The notes beneath the pieces were generated by a model. The model was not told where the DNA came from. It searched no databases and saw only the letters and a program-made list of their open reading frames with translations. Shown here in pieces: positions 35,059 to 44,431 of a stretch of DNA of 64,000 nucleotides (position 1 is its first letter; every line of letters begins with the position of its first letter). The position numbers and the translations under genes are program-made. Source of the stretch: Streptomyces sp. NBC_01241 (lineage in GTDB: Bacteria; Actinomycetota; Actinomycetes; Streptomycetales; Streptomycetaceae); assembly GCF_041435435.1 (NCBI RefSeq), contig NZ_CP108494.1:2142501-2206500 (forward strand). Reading direction: 5' to 3'.

Positions 35059-35996
35059 TCGCTCTCCGCCGCGATCGTGTCCAGGGCGTGCCGGAGATCG
35101 TCCGGGTACACGCTGGCGAACTCCACCCAGCTGCCGTCGGACGGGTGCTCGAAGCCGAGCCGGACGGCGTGCAGCCACTGCCGCGTCAGGCCGAGCCGCT
35201 TGGCGATCGTCGGGTCGGCGCCGTAGGTGAGGTCACCGACGCAGGGGTGCCGGTGCGCGGACATGTGCACCCGGATCTGGTGCGTGCGGCCCGTCTCCAG
35301 CTTGATGTCCAGGAGGCTGGCGGAGCGGTAGGCCTCGATGAGGTCGTAGTGCGTCACGGAGGGCTTGCCCTCGGCCGTGACGGCCCACTTGTAGTCGTGT
35401 TGGGGGTGGCGCCCGATGGGGGCGTCGATGGTGCCGCTCATCGGGTCCGGGTGGCCCTGCACCAGCGCGTGGTACTTCTTCTCGACGACCCGGTCGCGGA
35501 ACTGCGCCTTCAGCAGGGTGTAGGCCCGCTCGGACTTGGCGACGACCATCAGGCCGGAGGTGCCGACGTCGAGGCGGTGGACGATGCCCTGGCGCTCGGC
35601 GGCGCCGGACGTCGAGATCCGGTACCCGGCCGCGGCGAGACCGCCGATGACGGTCGTGCCGGTCCAGCCGGGGCTCGGGTGGGCGGCGACCCCGACCGGC
35701 TTCATGATCACGACGATGTCGTCGTCGTCGTGCACGATCTCCATGCCCTCGACGGGCTCGGCGACGATCTGCACCGGAGCGGCCGCCTGCGGCATCTCGA
35801 CTTCCAGCCAGGCACCACCCCGTACCCGCTCGGACTTTCCGACCACCGCACCGTCCACCTGTACCTTCCCGGCAGCGGCCAGGTCGGCGGCCTTGGTGCG
35901 GGAGAAACCGAACATCCGGGAAATGGCGGCGTCGACACGCTCGCCTTCCAGACCGTCGGGTACGGGCAGGGTGCGGACCTCGGGATACGTACTCAC
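35055..35996 (-). CDS. RluA/RluD-family pseudouridine synthase
   Basis: A 313-residue enzyme with an N-terminal S4 RNA-binding domain ([32 protein letters not shown]) and the catalytic domain with [15 protein letters not shown] at 140-154, the catalytic aspartate being Asp143. [13 protein letters not shown] and VGDLTYG follow. It isomerises uridines in rRNA (23S for RluD). The GTG at 35996 starts it, 23 nt after the lspA stop. It belongs to the run lspA-rluD-GNAT. Confidence 0.94.
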   Translation of the reverse strand: MSTYPEVRTLPVPDGLEGERVDAAISRMFGFSRTKAADLAAAGKVQVDGAVVGKSERVRGGAWLEVEMPQAAAPVQIVAEPVEGMEIVHDDDDIVVIMKPVGVAAHPSPGWTGTTVIGGLAAAGYRISTSGAAERQGIVHRLDVGTSGLMVVAKSERAYTLLKAQFRDRVVEKKYHALVQGHPDPMSGTIDAPIGRHPQHDYKWAVTAEGKPSVTHYDLIEAYRSASLLDIKLETGRTHQIRVHMSAHRHPCVGDLTYGADPTIAKRLGLTRQWLHAVRLGFEHPSDGSWVEFASVYPDDLRHALDTIAAESE

Positions 35997-36019
35997 CTGT
36001 CGAGTATGCCTTGCGCCCG

Positions 36020-36610
36020 CTAGTCCTTGTGCACGGTGCCGTCGGGGTCCAGGCCCTTGAAGGAAAGGATCACGATCAGGATGCCGCCGCAGACGATCGC
36101 GGAGTCGGCGAGGTTGAAGACTGCGAAGTGCGCGGGCGCGATGAAGTCCACCACCGCGCCCTGGAAGGTGCCGGGAGCGCGGAAGATGCGGTCGGTGAGG
36201 TTGCCGAGCGCACCGCCCAGCAGCAGGCCGAGCGCGATGGCCCACGGCAGGCTGTAGAGCTTGCGGGCGAGACGTGCGATCACCACGATGACCGTCGCCG
36301 CGATGAAGGTGAAGATGATCGTGTAGGCCTCGCCGATTCCGAACGCGGCGCCCGCGTTACGGATCGCGTCGAGCCTCAGCCAGTCGCCGATGATCTCGAC
36401 CGGCGGATGGTGCTCCAGCTTCGCGACCACGATCATCTTGCTGATCAGGTCGAGCAGATAGGCGAAGACGGCCACGCCGAAGAGCACCATGATCTTCCGC
36501 TTGCCCCTGCTCGGGGCCGTCTCCTCGCCCCGGCCCTCGACCTCGTCCCCTTCGGTCCCCTCAGCATCGGGGATGTCCGGCGTACCGATGATGCGCTCCG
36601 CCTCTGCCAC
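36020..36610 (-). CDS. lspA: Lipoprotein signal peptidase (signal peptidase II)
   Basis: A 196-residue membrane aspartic protease that removes signal peptides from prolipoproteins. It has four helices; the catalytic pair is Asp140 in GNLTDRIFR and Asp169 in FNLADSAI, with the family block [18 protein letters not shown]. The N-terminal 38 residues (Glu/Gly/Asp-rich, then SRGKRK) extend the usual protein. The start is a GTG at 36610. It lies 58 nt after the DksA-like gene. Confidence 0.96.
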   Translation of the reverse strand: MAEAERIIGTPDIPDAEGTEGDEVEGRGEETAPSRGKRKIMVLFGVAVFAYLLDLISKMIVVAKLEHHPPVEIIGDWLRLDAIRNAGAAFGIGEAYTIIFTFIAATVIVVIARLARKLYSLPWAIALGLLLGGALGNLTDRIFRAPGTFQGAVVDFIAPAHFAVFNLADSAIVCGGILIVILSFKGLDPDGTVHKD

Positions 36611-36668
36611 GTGAATCCCTCAACCTAGGTTCCTGACTGAGGACGAGGGTACGACACACGGCCCCGGA

Positions 36669-37517
36669 TCAACCGCGGCGCTCCTGCTTCTGTTTGTCCT
36701 CGACACAGAGCGTCGCCCGGGGGAACGCCTGCATCCGTGCCTTGCCGATCGGATTGCCGCAGACCTCGCACAGTCCGTACGTCCCGGCGTCGAGGCGGGC
36801 CAGCGCCCGCTCGGTCTGGTCGAGCATCTCCTGGGCGTTGGCGGCGAGCGACATCTCGTGCTCGCGGGTGATGTTCTTGGTGCCGGTGTCCGCCTCGTCG
36901 TCACCCGCCCCGTCGCCGGAGTCACGCATCAGCCCGGCGAGCGCGGCACCCGCTGCCTCCAGCTCACTGCGCAGCCGCGTGATCTCGCTGCTCAGCAGGG
37001 CCCGGGCTTCCTCGACCTCCTGCGGCGTCCAGGGATCCTCGCCCGGCCGGACCGCCAGCTCGCCGGGGGCTGTCGTGACGACTCCACGGGCCGGGGGCAC
37101 GGGCGCCGCGCCCTTGCCGGCCGTGCGGGTCCGGGCCGCGCTCTTCTTGGCTACCACCGTGTGGGCTCCCGTCTGCTCGGCGGCCTCGGCCGCCACCATG
37201 GCCGCCGCGGCGGCCTTCTTGGCCGCGGTCTTCTTCGCAGCTGTCTTCTTGGCCGGCGCCGTGTGCCCGGCGCCCACGTGTGCGGCGGGCACCGCCTTCT
37301 TCCTGGCTGCGGTCTTCTTCTCCGCGTCCTTGCCGGCCGGGGCCTTCCTTGCCGGCACCTTCTTCTCAGCCACTTTCTTCACAACAGCCCTCTTCACAGC
37401 AGCCTTCTTCGCCGCCTTCTTCACGGCCGTTTCCGTCACGGCCGTCTTCTTTCCGGCCGCCGCACCCGTGGATTCCGCCGACGCCGACTTCTTCTCGGCA
37501 GTCTTCTTCACCACCAT
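36669..37517 (-). CDS. TraR/DksA-like zinc-finger protein with histone H1-like N-terminus
   Basis: A 282-residue protein. Residues 1-135 are a Lys/Ala-rich tail (KKTAAKKTAAKKAAA and similar) like bacterial H1-type DNA-binding tails. Residues 150-282 are DksA-like: a coiled coil (ARALLSSEITRLRSELEAAG), the linker, then a zinc finger with Cys250, Cys253 and Cys271. The fourth ligand position is Asp274 (LCVED) where the family normally has Cys. It probably binds RNA polymerase or DNA, but no role is shown. The ATG at 37517 gives the full tail. Confidence 0.85.
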   Translation of the reverse strand: MVVKKTAEKKSASAESTGAAAGKKTAVTETAVKKAAKKAAVKRAVVKKVAEKKVPARKAPAGKDAEKKTAARKKAVPAAHVGAGHTAPAKKTAAKKTAAKKAAAAAMVAAEAAEQTGAHTVVAKKSAARTRTAGKGAAPVPPARGVVTTAPGELAVRPGEDPWTPQEVEEARALLSSEITRLRSELEAAGAALAGLMRDSGDGAGDDEADTGTKNITREHEMSLAANAQEMLDQTERALARLDAGTYGLCEVCGNPIGKARMQAFPRATLCVEDKQKQERRG

Positions 37518-37799
37518 GGCCGCGGCCCCTTCACATATTGTGATCTTGCACGCGAATCGTGCTGGGACGATAAATCGACTCCAGCGCCGCGGCAACGGGG
37601 CACGCCGCCGGATCGCCCCTCCCCGTGCCCGATGCCGACGCGCCTGAATCCGTTGTGCCCAGCTCCGCGCCGGGTAATCCGCCTCCCGGCCGCCCGCCCG
37701 GAGTCCGTACGTACGCGTCTGCCCAATCGGGTCACGACCCGCCCCACGGGTTAAACCGGTCGGCCGTCGCCCGTACGGGCCCGTACACTGGCCTGAGCG

Positions 37800-38057
37800 A
37801 GAGGCGTGGATGGGACGAGTAGCGTCGTACGCAGCCAGGAGCGACCCGGGGACGGTGGGAGCCCGGGGGCGAGCGCGTCGTGAAGATCACCCGGAGCCGT
37901 CGGAAGAACGCCGCAGGGCAAGTAGAACCGGCATCGCGACCCCAATGAGGGGGTCACGGGCGCACGCCCGGGGCCAAGGAGGGTGGTACCGCGGGAGTCG
38001 ATGAGGCTCTCGTCCCTCCGACGGAAGTGGAAAACGTCCGCCGGAGGAAGTCCGCCC
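37800..38057 (+). promoter_or_regulatory. Translational T-box leader of ileS
   Basis: An RNA leader that reads the charging state of tRNA-Ile. The probable specifier codon ATC is at 37886-37888 in GTGAAGATCACC. The T-box sequence AAGGAGGGTGGTACCGCG is at 37976-37993, with TGG to pair with the free tRNA end. CCTCC at 38015-38019 can pair either with GGAGG just before the T-box or, as CCTCCGACGG (38015-38024), with CCGCCGGAGG (38038-38047) that holds the ribosome site. So uncharged tRNA should free the ribosome site. There is no terminator, which fits the translational type known in Actinobacteria. The RNA 5' end is not known. The bases 37518-37799 hold promoters and no gene. Confidence 0.88.
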
Positions 38058-41000
38058 ATGACATCGCCGCAGTACCGCCAGGTACCCGCCCAGGTCGACC
38101 TGCCCGCGCTGGAGCACGCCGTGCTCGATTTCTGGCGCGAGAGCAAGGTCTTCGCCAAGAGCCTCGAACAGTCCGAGGGCCGCCCCGAGTGGGTCTTCTA
38201 CGAGGGCCCGCCCACCGCCAACGGCATGCCCGGCGCCCACCACATCGAAGCCCGCGTCTTCAAGGACGTCTTCCCCCGCTTCCGCACCATGCAGGGCTAC
38301 CACGTCGGCCGCAAGGCCGGCTGGGACTGCCACGGACTGCCGGTCGAGCTCGCGGTCGAGAAGGAGCTGGGCTTCAACGGCAAGAAGGACATCGAGGCGT
38401 ACGGCATCGCCGAGTTCAACGCCAAGTGCCGCGAGTCCGTGACCCGGCACACCGACGCGTTCACCGAGCTCACGACCCGGATGGGCTACTGGGTCGACCT
38501 CGACGACGCGTACCGCACGATGGACCCCGAGTACGTCGAGTCGGTGTGGTGGTCGCTGAAGGAGATCTTCAACAAGGGCCTGCTGGTCCAGGACCACCGC
38601 GTCGCCCCCTGGTGCCCCCGCTGCGGCACCGGCCTCTCCGACCACGAGCTGGCGCAGGGGTACGAGACGGTCGTCGACCCGTCGGTCTTCGTCCGCTTCC
38701 CCCTCACCTCGGGCCCGCTGGCCGGTGACGCCTCGCTCCTCGTCTGGACGACCACACCCTGGACCCTGGTCTCCAACACCGCCGTCGCCGCGCACCCTGA
38801 CGTCACCTATGTCGTCGCGACGAACGGCGAGGAGAAGCTCGTCGTTGCGCAGCCGCTCGTCGAGAAGGCGCTGGGCGAGGGCTGGGAGCCCACCGGCCAG
38901 ACCTTCACCGGCCGCGAGATGGAGCGCTGGACGTACGAGCGCCCGTTCACCCTCGTGGACTTCCCGGCCGAGGCGCACTACGTCGTCAACGCCGAGTACG
39001 TGACGACCGAGGACGGTACGGGTCTGGTCCACCAGTCCCCCGCCTTCGGCGCCGACGACCTCGTCGTCTGCAAGGCGTACGGCCTGCCGGTCGTGAACCC
39101 GGTCCGCCCCGACGGCACCTTCGAGGAGGACCTGCCGCTGGTCGGCGGCGTCTTCTTCAAGAAGGCCGACGAGGCGCTCACCGAGGACCTGGCCGCCCGC
39201 GGCAAGCTCTTCCGGCACGTCCCGTACGAGCACAGCTACCCGCACTGCTGGCGCTGCCACACCGCGCTCCTCTACTACGCGCAGCCGTCCTGGTACATCC
39301 GTACGACCGCCATCAAGGGCCGGCTCCTCGAAGAGAACGAGAAGACGAACTGGTTCCCGGACTCGGTCAAGCACGGCCGCTTCGGTGACTGGCTGAACAA
39401 CAACGTCGACTGGGCGCTGTCCCGCAACCGCTACTGGGGCACCCCGCTGCCGATCTGGCGCTGCGAGGACAGCCACCTCACCTGCGTCGGCTCGCGCGCC
39501 GAGCTGAGCGGGCTCACCGGCACCGACCTCTCCGGTCTCGACCCGCACCGCCCGTTCATCGACGAGATCACGTTCACGTGCTCGCACGAGAACTGCCAGC
39601 TGGAGGCGTACCGCGTCCCCGAGGTCATCGACGCCTGGTACGACTCGGGCTCGATGCCGTTCGCGCAGTGGGGCTACCCGTACAAGAACAAGGAGATCTT
39701 CGAGAGCCGCTACCCGGCGCAGTTCATCTCGGAGGCCATCGACCAGACCCGCGGCTGGTTCTACACGCTGATGGCGGTCGGCACGCTGGTCTTCGACAAG
39801 TCGTCGTACGAGAACGTGGTCTGCCTGGGCCACATCCTCGCCGAGGACGGCCGCAAGATGTCCAAGCACCTCGGGAACATCCTGCAGCCGATCCCCCTCA
39901 TGGATCAGCACGGCGCGGACGCGGTGCGCTGGTTCATGGCGGCGGGCGGCTCCCCGTGGGCGGCGCGCCGCGTCGGCCACACCACGATCCAGGAGGTCGT
40001 CCGCAAGACCCTCCTGACGTACTGGAACACGGTCGCCTTCCAGGCCCTGTACGCCCGTACGTCCGGCTGGGCGCCGTCCGCGGCCGATCCGGCCCCGGCG
40101 GACCGCACGGTCCTGGACCGCTGGCTGCTGAGCGAGCTGAACGCCCTGGTGGACCAGGTCACGCAGGCTCTGGAGGGGTACGACACCCAGCGCGCCGGCA
40201 AGCTGCTGTCGTCGTTCGTCGACGACCTGTCCAACTGGTACGTACGCCGCTCGCGCCGCCGCTTCTGGCAGGGCGACAAAGCGGCGCTGCGCACGCTGCA
40301 CGAGGTCGTCGAGACGGTGACCCGGCTGATGGCCCCGCTCACCCCGTTCATCACCGAGCGGGTCTGGCAGGACCTGGTCGTTCCGGTCGCTCCGGACGCC
40401 CCCGAGTCGGTCCACCTCTCCGGCTGGCCCAAGGCCGACCTCGCGGCGATCGACCCGGCGCTCTCCACCCGGATGGCGCTGGTGCGCCGCCTGGTCGAGC
40501 TGGGCCGGGCCACCCGTGCCGAGTCCGGCGTCAAGACCCGTCAGCCGCTGTCCCGCGCCCTGGTCGCGGCGGCGGGCTTCGAGTCCCTCTCCCCCGAGCT
40601 GCACGCCCAGATCACGGAGGAGCTGAACGTCTCCTCGCTGGCCTCGCTCTCCGAAGTCGGCGGCTCGCTGGTCGACACGACCGCGAAGGCGAACTTCCGG
40701 GCGCTCGGCAAGCGGTTCGGCAAGGGTGTCCAGGCGGTGGCCAAGGCGGTCGCGGACGCCGACGCGGCGGCCCTGTCGCTGGCCCTGCGCGAGGGCACGG
40801 CGTCGGTCGAGGTGGATGGCGAGACGGTCACCCTCTCCCCCGACGAGGTGATCATCACCGAGACGCCGCGCGAGGGCTGGTCGGTGGCGTCCGACTCGGG
40901 CGCGACGGTCGCCCTGGACCTGGAGATCACCCCGGAGCTGCGCCGTGCGGGCCTCGCCCGTGACGCGATCCGCCTCATCCAGGAGGCCCGCAAGAACAGC

Positions 41001-41207
41001 GGCCTGGACGTCGCGGACCGCATCGCCGTCCGCTGGACGTCGGCCTCCCCCGCCACGGTGGAGGCCCTGACCGAGCACGCGACCCTGATCGCGGACGAGG
41101 TCCTGGCCCTGGACTACGCACAGGGCGAGGCGGACGCGGCGTACGGCGCCCCGTTCGAGGACGAGGGCCTGGCCCTGACGTTCCGCCTGCGCAAGACGGA
41201 GCAGTAG
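38058..41207 (+). CDS. ileS: Isoleucyl-tRNA synthetase
   Basis: A 1049-residue class I synthetase. The HIGH-type motif is HHIE at 61-64 after PPTANGMPGA, KMSKH is at 600-604 (the second signature), and the editing domain lies between (LLVWTTTPWTLVSNTAVAAHP). It is the long form seen in actinomycetes and eukaryote-like IleRS (WSLKEIFNKGLLVQDHRVAPWCPRCGT). No C-terminal zinc finger is evident. The ATG at 38058 follows GGAGGAAG, part of the T-box switch. A strong terminator follows. Confidence 0.98.
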   Translation: MTSPQYRQVPAQVDLPALEHAVLDFWRESKVFAKSLEQSEGRPEWVFYEGPPTANGMPGAHHIEARVFKDVFPRFRTMQGYHVGRKAGWDCHGLPVELAVEKELGFNGKKDIEAYGIAEFNAKCRESVTRHTDAFTELTTRMGYWVDLDDAYRTMDPEYVESVWWSLKEIFNKGLLVQDHRVAPWCPRCGTGLSDHELAQGYETVVDPSVFVRFPLTSGPLAGDASLLVWTTTPWTLVSNTAVAAHPDVTYVVATNGEEKLVVAQPLVEKALGEGWEPTGQTFTGREMERWTYERPFTLVDFPAEAHYVVNAEYVTTEDGTGLVHQSPAFGADDLVVCKAYGLPVVNPVRPDGTFEEDLPLVGGVFFKKADEALTEDLAARGKLFRHVPYEHSYPHCWRCHTALLYYAQPSWYIRTTAIKGRLLEENEKTNWFPDSVKHGRFGDWLNNNVDWALSRNRYWGTPLPIWRCEDSHLTCVGSRAELSGLTGTDLSGLDPHRPFIDEITFTCSHENCQLEAYRVPEVIDAWYDSGSMPFAQWGYPYKNKEIFESRYPAQFISEAIDQTRGWFYTLMAVGTLVFDKSSYENVVCLGHILAEDGRKMSKHLGNILQPIPLMDQHGADAVRWFMAAGGSPWAARRVGHTTIQEVVRKTLLTYWNTVAFQALYARTSGWAPSAADPAPADRTVLDRWLLSELNALVDQVTQALEGYDTQRAGKLLSSFVDDLSNWYVRRSRRRFWQGDKAALRTLHEVVETVTRLMAPLTPFITERVWQDLVVPVAPDAPESVHLSGWPKADLAAIDPALSTRMALVRRLVELGRATRAESGVKTRQPLSRALVAAAGFESLSPELHAQITEELNVSSLASLSEVGGSLVDTTAKANFRALGKRFGKGVQAVAKAVADADAAALSLALREGTASVEVDGETVTLSPDEVIITETPREGWSVASDSGATVALDLEITPELRRAGLARDAIRLIQEARKNSGLDVADRIAVRWTSASPATVEALTEHATLIADEVLALDYAQGEADAAYGAPFEDEGLALTFRLRKTEQ

Positions 41208-41218
41208 CCCAAGCCCAT

Positions 41219-41258
41219 CGGAGGCCCGCCCGGAACCCACGTTCCGGGCGGGCCTCCG
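41219..41258 (+). terminator. Terminator of ileS
   Basis: An 18-bp perfect stem (41219-41236 with 41241-41258; core GAGGCCCGCCCGGAAC) with the loop CCAC begins 12 nt after the ileS stop. Confidence 0.92.
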
Positions 41259-41335
41259 GCACATCCGAGCCCCTCCGGCGATGGAAACGGTCCCGCCGCA
41301 GGCGCGCGCCACGCCCACACCCACCCACGGCAAAA

Positions 41336-41370
41336 GGGCCGGGCCCCGGGGAAACCCCGGGGCCCGGCCC
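41336..41370 (-). terminator. Terminator of divIVA
   Basis: GGGCCGGGCCCCGGGG (41336-41351) pairs exactly with 41355-41370 around a 3-nt loop. Read on the minus strand it is followed by TTTT (complement of AAAA at 41332-41335), giving a classical intrinsic terminator 42 nt after the divIVA stop. Confidence 0.9.
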
Positions 41371-41411
41371 TCAGCCTGCCGACGGCTACGCGCTCACCGC
41401 GCGCACGCGTC

Positions 41412-42557
41412 TCAGTTGTCGTCCTCGTCGATCAGGAACCCGCGCATCGGCGAAGGAGCCTGCTGCATCGGCTGCGGCGCCTGCGGCCGCACCGGCGCCA
41501 TCGGCTGGGTCATCGCCGGCGACATCTGCTGCTGGCCACCGTACGAGGGGCCACCGCCCATCGACGGGTTGCCGCCCATCGGCTGGCTGCCGTGACCTCC
41601 GTGGTTGCCGCCGCCCATGGTGTGACCCATGGCACCCGCACCGGCCGGAGCCAGCGAGGGCGACGGCGGCAGGGAAGCGGTCGCCGGGGTCCGCGGCGGG
41701 GCCAGCGAGTCGTCGGCCTGGGTCTCCAGCTGACGCAGCTGGCTCTCCAGGTAGGACTTCAGCCTGGTCCGGTACTCGCGCTCGAAGCCGCGCAGGTCCT
41801 CGACCTTGCGCTCCAGCGTCGCGCGGGCCGACTCCAGCGAGCCCATCGCCACGCGGTGCTTCTCCTGCGCGTCCCGCTCCAGCGCGTCCGCCTTGGCACG
41901 TGCGTCGCGCTCCAGGCCCTCGGCACGGCTGCGCGCCTCGCCGACGATCTTGTTGGCCTCGGAACGGGCCTCCGCGATCGCCTGGTCGGCGGTCTGCTGC
42001 GCGAGCGAGAGGACACGGGCGGCGCTGTCGCCGCCGGGGCCCTGACCGGGCTGCTGCATCTGCGGCGGCTGCTGCATCTGCTGCATCTGCTGCTGCGGGG
42101 CGTGACCGCCCATCGGGCCGCCCATCGGGCCACCCATGGGACCGCCCTGCATCGGACCGGGGCCGTGCGGGCCCTGCGGACCGGGGCCGTGCTGACCCTG
42201 GGGACCGGGACCATGACCGCTGGGACCGGCGGGCAGCTGCGGAGCACCACCAGGCAGCTGGGGCGGACCCATCTGCGGGGGCTGCTGCTGGACCGGCGGA
42301 CCCGATATGGCGGCGGGCACAGGCGCCCCGGGCCGGTCCTGCGGCTCCGGCTTGCGCATCCCCTGCTGCTGGTTCTGCGCGGCTGCACGCGTGGCGGCGG
42401 CCAGCTTGGCGCGCAGGTCCTCGTTCTCACGGAGCAGGCGGGTCAGCTCGGACTCGACCTCGTCGAGGAAGGCATCGACCTCGTCCTCGTCATAGCCTTC
42501 TCGGAGGCGGACGGTCGTGAACTGCTTGTTCCGCACGTCCTCGGGGGTCAGCGGCAT
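41412..42557 (-). CDS. divIVA: DivIVA, polar growth coiled-coil protein
   Basis: A 381-residue protein that marks hyphal tips and directs polar wall growth in Streptomyces. The conserved N-terminal lipid-binding part reads MPLTPEDVRNKQFTTVRLRE, then YDEDEVDAFLDEVESELTRLLREN (first coiled coil to about 60). A Pro/Gln/Gly/Met-rich stretch (65-175, with QGPHGPGPMQ and repeated GGPM) separates it from a long second coiled coil (about 178-285, ARSEANKIVGEARSRAEGLE). The C-terminal tail is again Gly/Met/Pro-rich and ends RGFLIDEDDN. This is the usual Streptomyces layout. Confidence 0.96.
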   Translation of the reverse strand: MPLTPEDVRNKQFTTVRLREGYDEDEVDAFLDEVESELTRLLRENEDLRAKLAAATRAAAQNQQQGMRKPEPQDRPGAPVPAAISGPPVQQQPPQMGPPQLPGGAPQLPAGPSGHGPGPQGQHGPGPQGPHGPGPMQGGPMGGPMGGPMGGHAPQQQMQQMQQPPQMQQPGQGPGGDSAARVLSLAQQTADQAIAEARSEANKIVGEARSRAEGLERDARAKADALERDAQEKHRVAMGSLESARATLERKVEDLRGFEREYRTRLKSYLESQLRQLETQADDSLAPPRTPATASLPPSPSLAPAGAGAMGHTMGGGNHGGHGSQPMGGNPSMGGGPSYGGQQQMSPAMTQPMAPVRPQAPQPMQQAPSPMRGFLIDEDDN

Positions 42558-42606
42558 CTCTTCTTCACCTCTACGTAGTCGTCGGCAGTCGGCAAGACCG
42601 TATCGC

Positions 42607-42891
42607 TCACAGCCTGGTCACAATGCTGATCAGGATGTAGACGATGATCATCAGAACGAAGAAGGACAGGTCGAGTGCCACGCCCCCGAGACGCAGCGGC
42701 GGGATGAACCGCCGCAGAAGCTTGAGCGGTGGATCCGTGACAGTGTAGGTGGCCTCAAGTATGACCACCATCGGCTTGCCGGGCTGCCATGAACGTGCGA
42801 ACTGGAAGACGTAGTCCATGACCAGCCGGAAGATCAGCACGATGAGGAAACACATCAACGCGATATAGACAACTTGCAGTACGACGCCCAT
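42607..42891 (-). CDS. YggT family membrane protein
   Basis: A 94-residue protein with two hydrophobic segments (about 5-30 and 72-92), the YggT form. Between them FARSWQPGKPMVVILEATYTVTDPPLKLLRRFIPPLRLGG contains the family T-DP-L-PLRR-IPP core. It lies between sepF and divIVA, as in most Gram-positive bacteria. It is linked to division or cell shape by context; its mechanism is not known. The ATG has GGGAAG upstream. Confidence 0.92.
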   Translation of the reverse strand: MGVVLQVVYIALMCFLIVLIFRLVMDYVFQFARSWQPGKPMVVILEATYTVTDPPLKLLRRFIPPLRLGGVALDLSFFVLMIIVYILISIVTRL

Positions 42892-42961
42892 TTCGCGCTT
42901 CCCTCTCCCCTGACTCTCGTAGCTCCGGCCTTACGGCCGGGTTGTTCCCGGTGTCGCGTTC

Positions 42962-43579
42962 TCAGCTCTGGTTGAAGAATCCGCCCTCAGCGATGCGGGC
43001 CTTGTCCTCCGCCGTGACATCGACGTTAGCAGGCGACAACAGGAACACCTTCTGCGTCACGCGCTCAATGCTGCCATGGAGACCGAAGACGAGTCCCGCG
43101 GCAAAGTCGACAAGTCGCTTCGCGTCCGTATCGTCCATCTCCGTGAGATTCATGATCACCGGAGTGCCCTCACGGAAGTGTTCCCCGATGGTACGGGCCT
43201 CGTTGTAGGTCCTGGGGTGCAGCGTGGTGATGCGGTAGGGCTCCCGCTCGGACACAACCTTGGGCATGATCACCGGCGCGTTCTTCTCCATGTTCGGGCG
43301 TTCAGGTGTGATGGATGCCACGGGGGCGATTCGGGCGGGTCGCTCCCTTTCCGCCGGGATCTGAACCGGTTCCCGCTGCGCGGGAGGCTGCACCACTCGT
43401 ACCGGTTCGTCCCGTTCCCGGTCCCGCTCCACCTGATGCGCGGGCTGGTGCCGCCGCCGGTCGCGCTCGGGCTCCGGCTCGGGTTCGAATTCGTCGTCGG
43501 GGTCGAACCCCGGACCGTCGTACCCATCGTCCTCCACGAGGCCGAGGTAGACCGCCATCTTGCGCATCGCGCCGGCCAT
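42962..43579 (-). CDS. sepF: SepF, FtsZ-ring membrane tether
   Basis: A 205-residue protein. The N-terminus [21 protein letters not shown] is the membrane-binding helix with the actinobacterial GLVEDD motif. An acidic, then Arg-rich linker (35-95) follows, and the SepF core runs from about 110: [36 protein letters not shown], then [31 protein letters not shown]. It joins FtsZ to the membrane; actinomycetes lack FtsA and ZipA. The ATG at 43579 follows GGAGG by 9 nt. The 126-nt gap upstream may hold its promoter. Confidence 0.96.
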   Translation of the reverse strand: MAGAMRKMAVYLGLVEDDGYDGPGFDPDDEFEPEPEPERDRRRHQPAHQVERDRERDEPVRVVQPPAQREPVQIPAERERPARIAPVASITPERPNMEKNAPVIMPKVVSEREPYRITTLHPRTYNEARTIGEHFREGTPVIMNLTEMDDTDAKRLVDFAAGLVFGLHGSIERVTQKVFLLSPANVDVTAEDKARIAEGGFFNQS

Positions 43580-43705
43580 GCTCTGAGTCCTCCGCTCTGT
43601 GGTGGATCGGCATCTGTCACCAAGTGCCCCGCGATCCACTGAGGCCTGCCCGCCATAGGCGGGAATGACCATATTTTCTGCTGTGGTCCGACCTGCTTGG
43701 CGACG

Positions 43706-44425
43706 TTACCCGAGCCTCGGTCGGACTCCGAGTACCGCCGTACCGACGCGCACATGTGTCGCTCCGGCCGCAACGGCATCCTCGAGGTCCGTGCTCATCC
43801 CCGCGGAGACCATGTTCGCAGCCGGATGGTTCCCGCGCAGGCGGGATGAGAATTCCATCAGCCGGTCGAAGGCGGCGCGTTGCCGTCCCGCATACGGTCC
43901 GGCGAGCGGCGCGACGGTCATCAGACCGCCGAGCCGCAGTCCGGGCGCGGCTTCGACCGCCGCGGCCAACTCCTCGATCCCGTCCGGCGCGACGCCGCCC
44001 CGGTCACCCCGCTCACCGCTCTCCGCGTCGAGCGCGACCTGGACGAGACAGCCGAGTTCGCGCCCTTCGCGCACGGCCGCCGCCGAGAGAGCCGTGACCA
44101 ATTTGGTCCGATCCACCGACTGTACGACGTTTGCGTAACTCGCCACAGAGCGAACCTTATTGGTCTGCAACTGACCGACAAAGTGCCAGGTGAGCGACAG
44201 ATCCGCACATTCGGCTGCTTTGGGCGCCGCGTCCTGGTCACGATTCTCTGCGACATGACGCACACCGAGTTCATGCAGAATCCGCACATCGCTCGCGGGA
44301 TAGGTCTTGGTGACCACGATGAGGGTCACTTCTTCCCGATTGCGGCCGGCGGCGATACAGGCGGAAGCAATGCGTTCTTCCACCTGTGCCAGATTTTCGG
44401 CGAGTTGAGTCTTACGGTCCGTCAT
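43706..44425 (-). CDS. yggS: YggS family PLP homeostasis protein
   Basis: A 239-residue PLP-binding protein of the alanine-racemase barrel fold, without racemase C-domain. The PLP lysine is in LIVVTKTYPASDV (near residue 40), and LTWHFVGQLQTNKVR and VSAGMSTDLEDAVAAGATHVRVGTAVLG are family marks. It buffers vitamin B6 and amino-acid pools. It lies 6 nt after the pgeF stop and before sepF, the common actinobacterial order. Confidence 0.95.
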   Translation of the reverse strand: MTDRKTQLAENLAQVEERIASACIAAGRNREEVTLIVVTKTYPASDVRILHELGVRHVAENRDQDAAPKAAECADLSLTWHFVGQLQTNKVRSVASYANVVQSVDRTKLVTALSAAAVREGRELGCLVQVALDAESGERGDRGGVAPDGIEELAAAVEAAPGLRLGGLMTVAPLAGPYAGRQRAAFDRLMEFSSRLRGNHPAANMVSAGMSTDLEDAVAAGATHVRVGTAVLGVRPRLG

Positions 44426-44431
44426 GCCCTA

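Noticed and set aside
37887..41333. A long open frame (over 1100 codons) antisense to ileS
   Set aside because: It mirrors ileS exactly, has low-complexity Arg/Gly/Val-rich content and no family similarity; it comes from GC-rich third positions.
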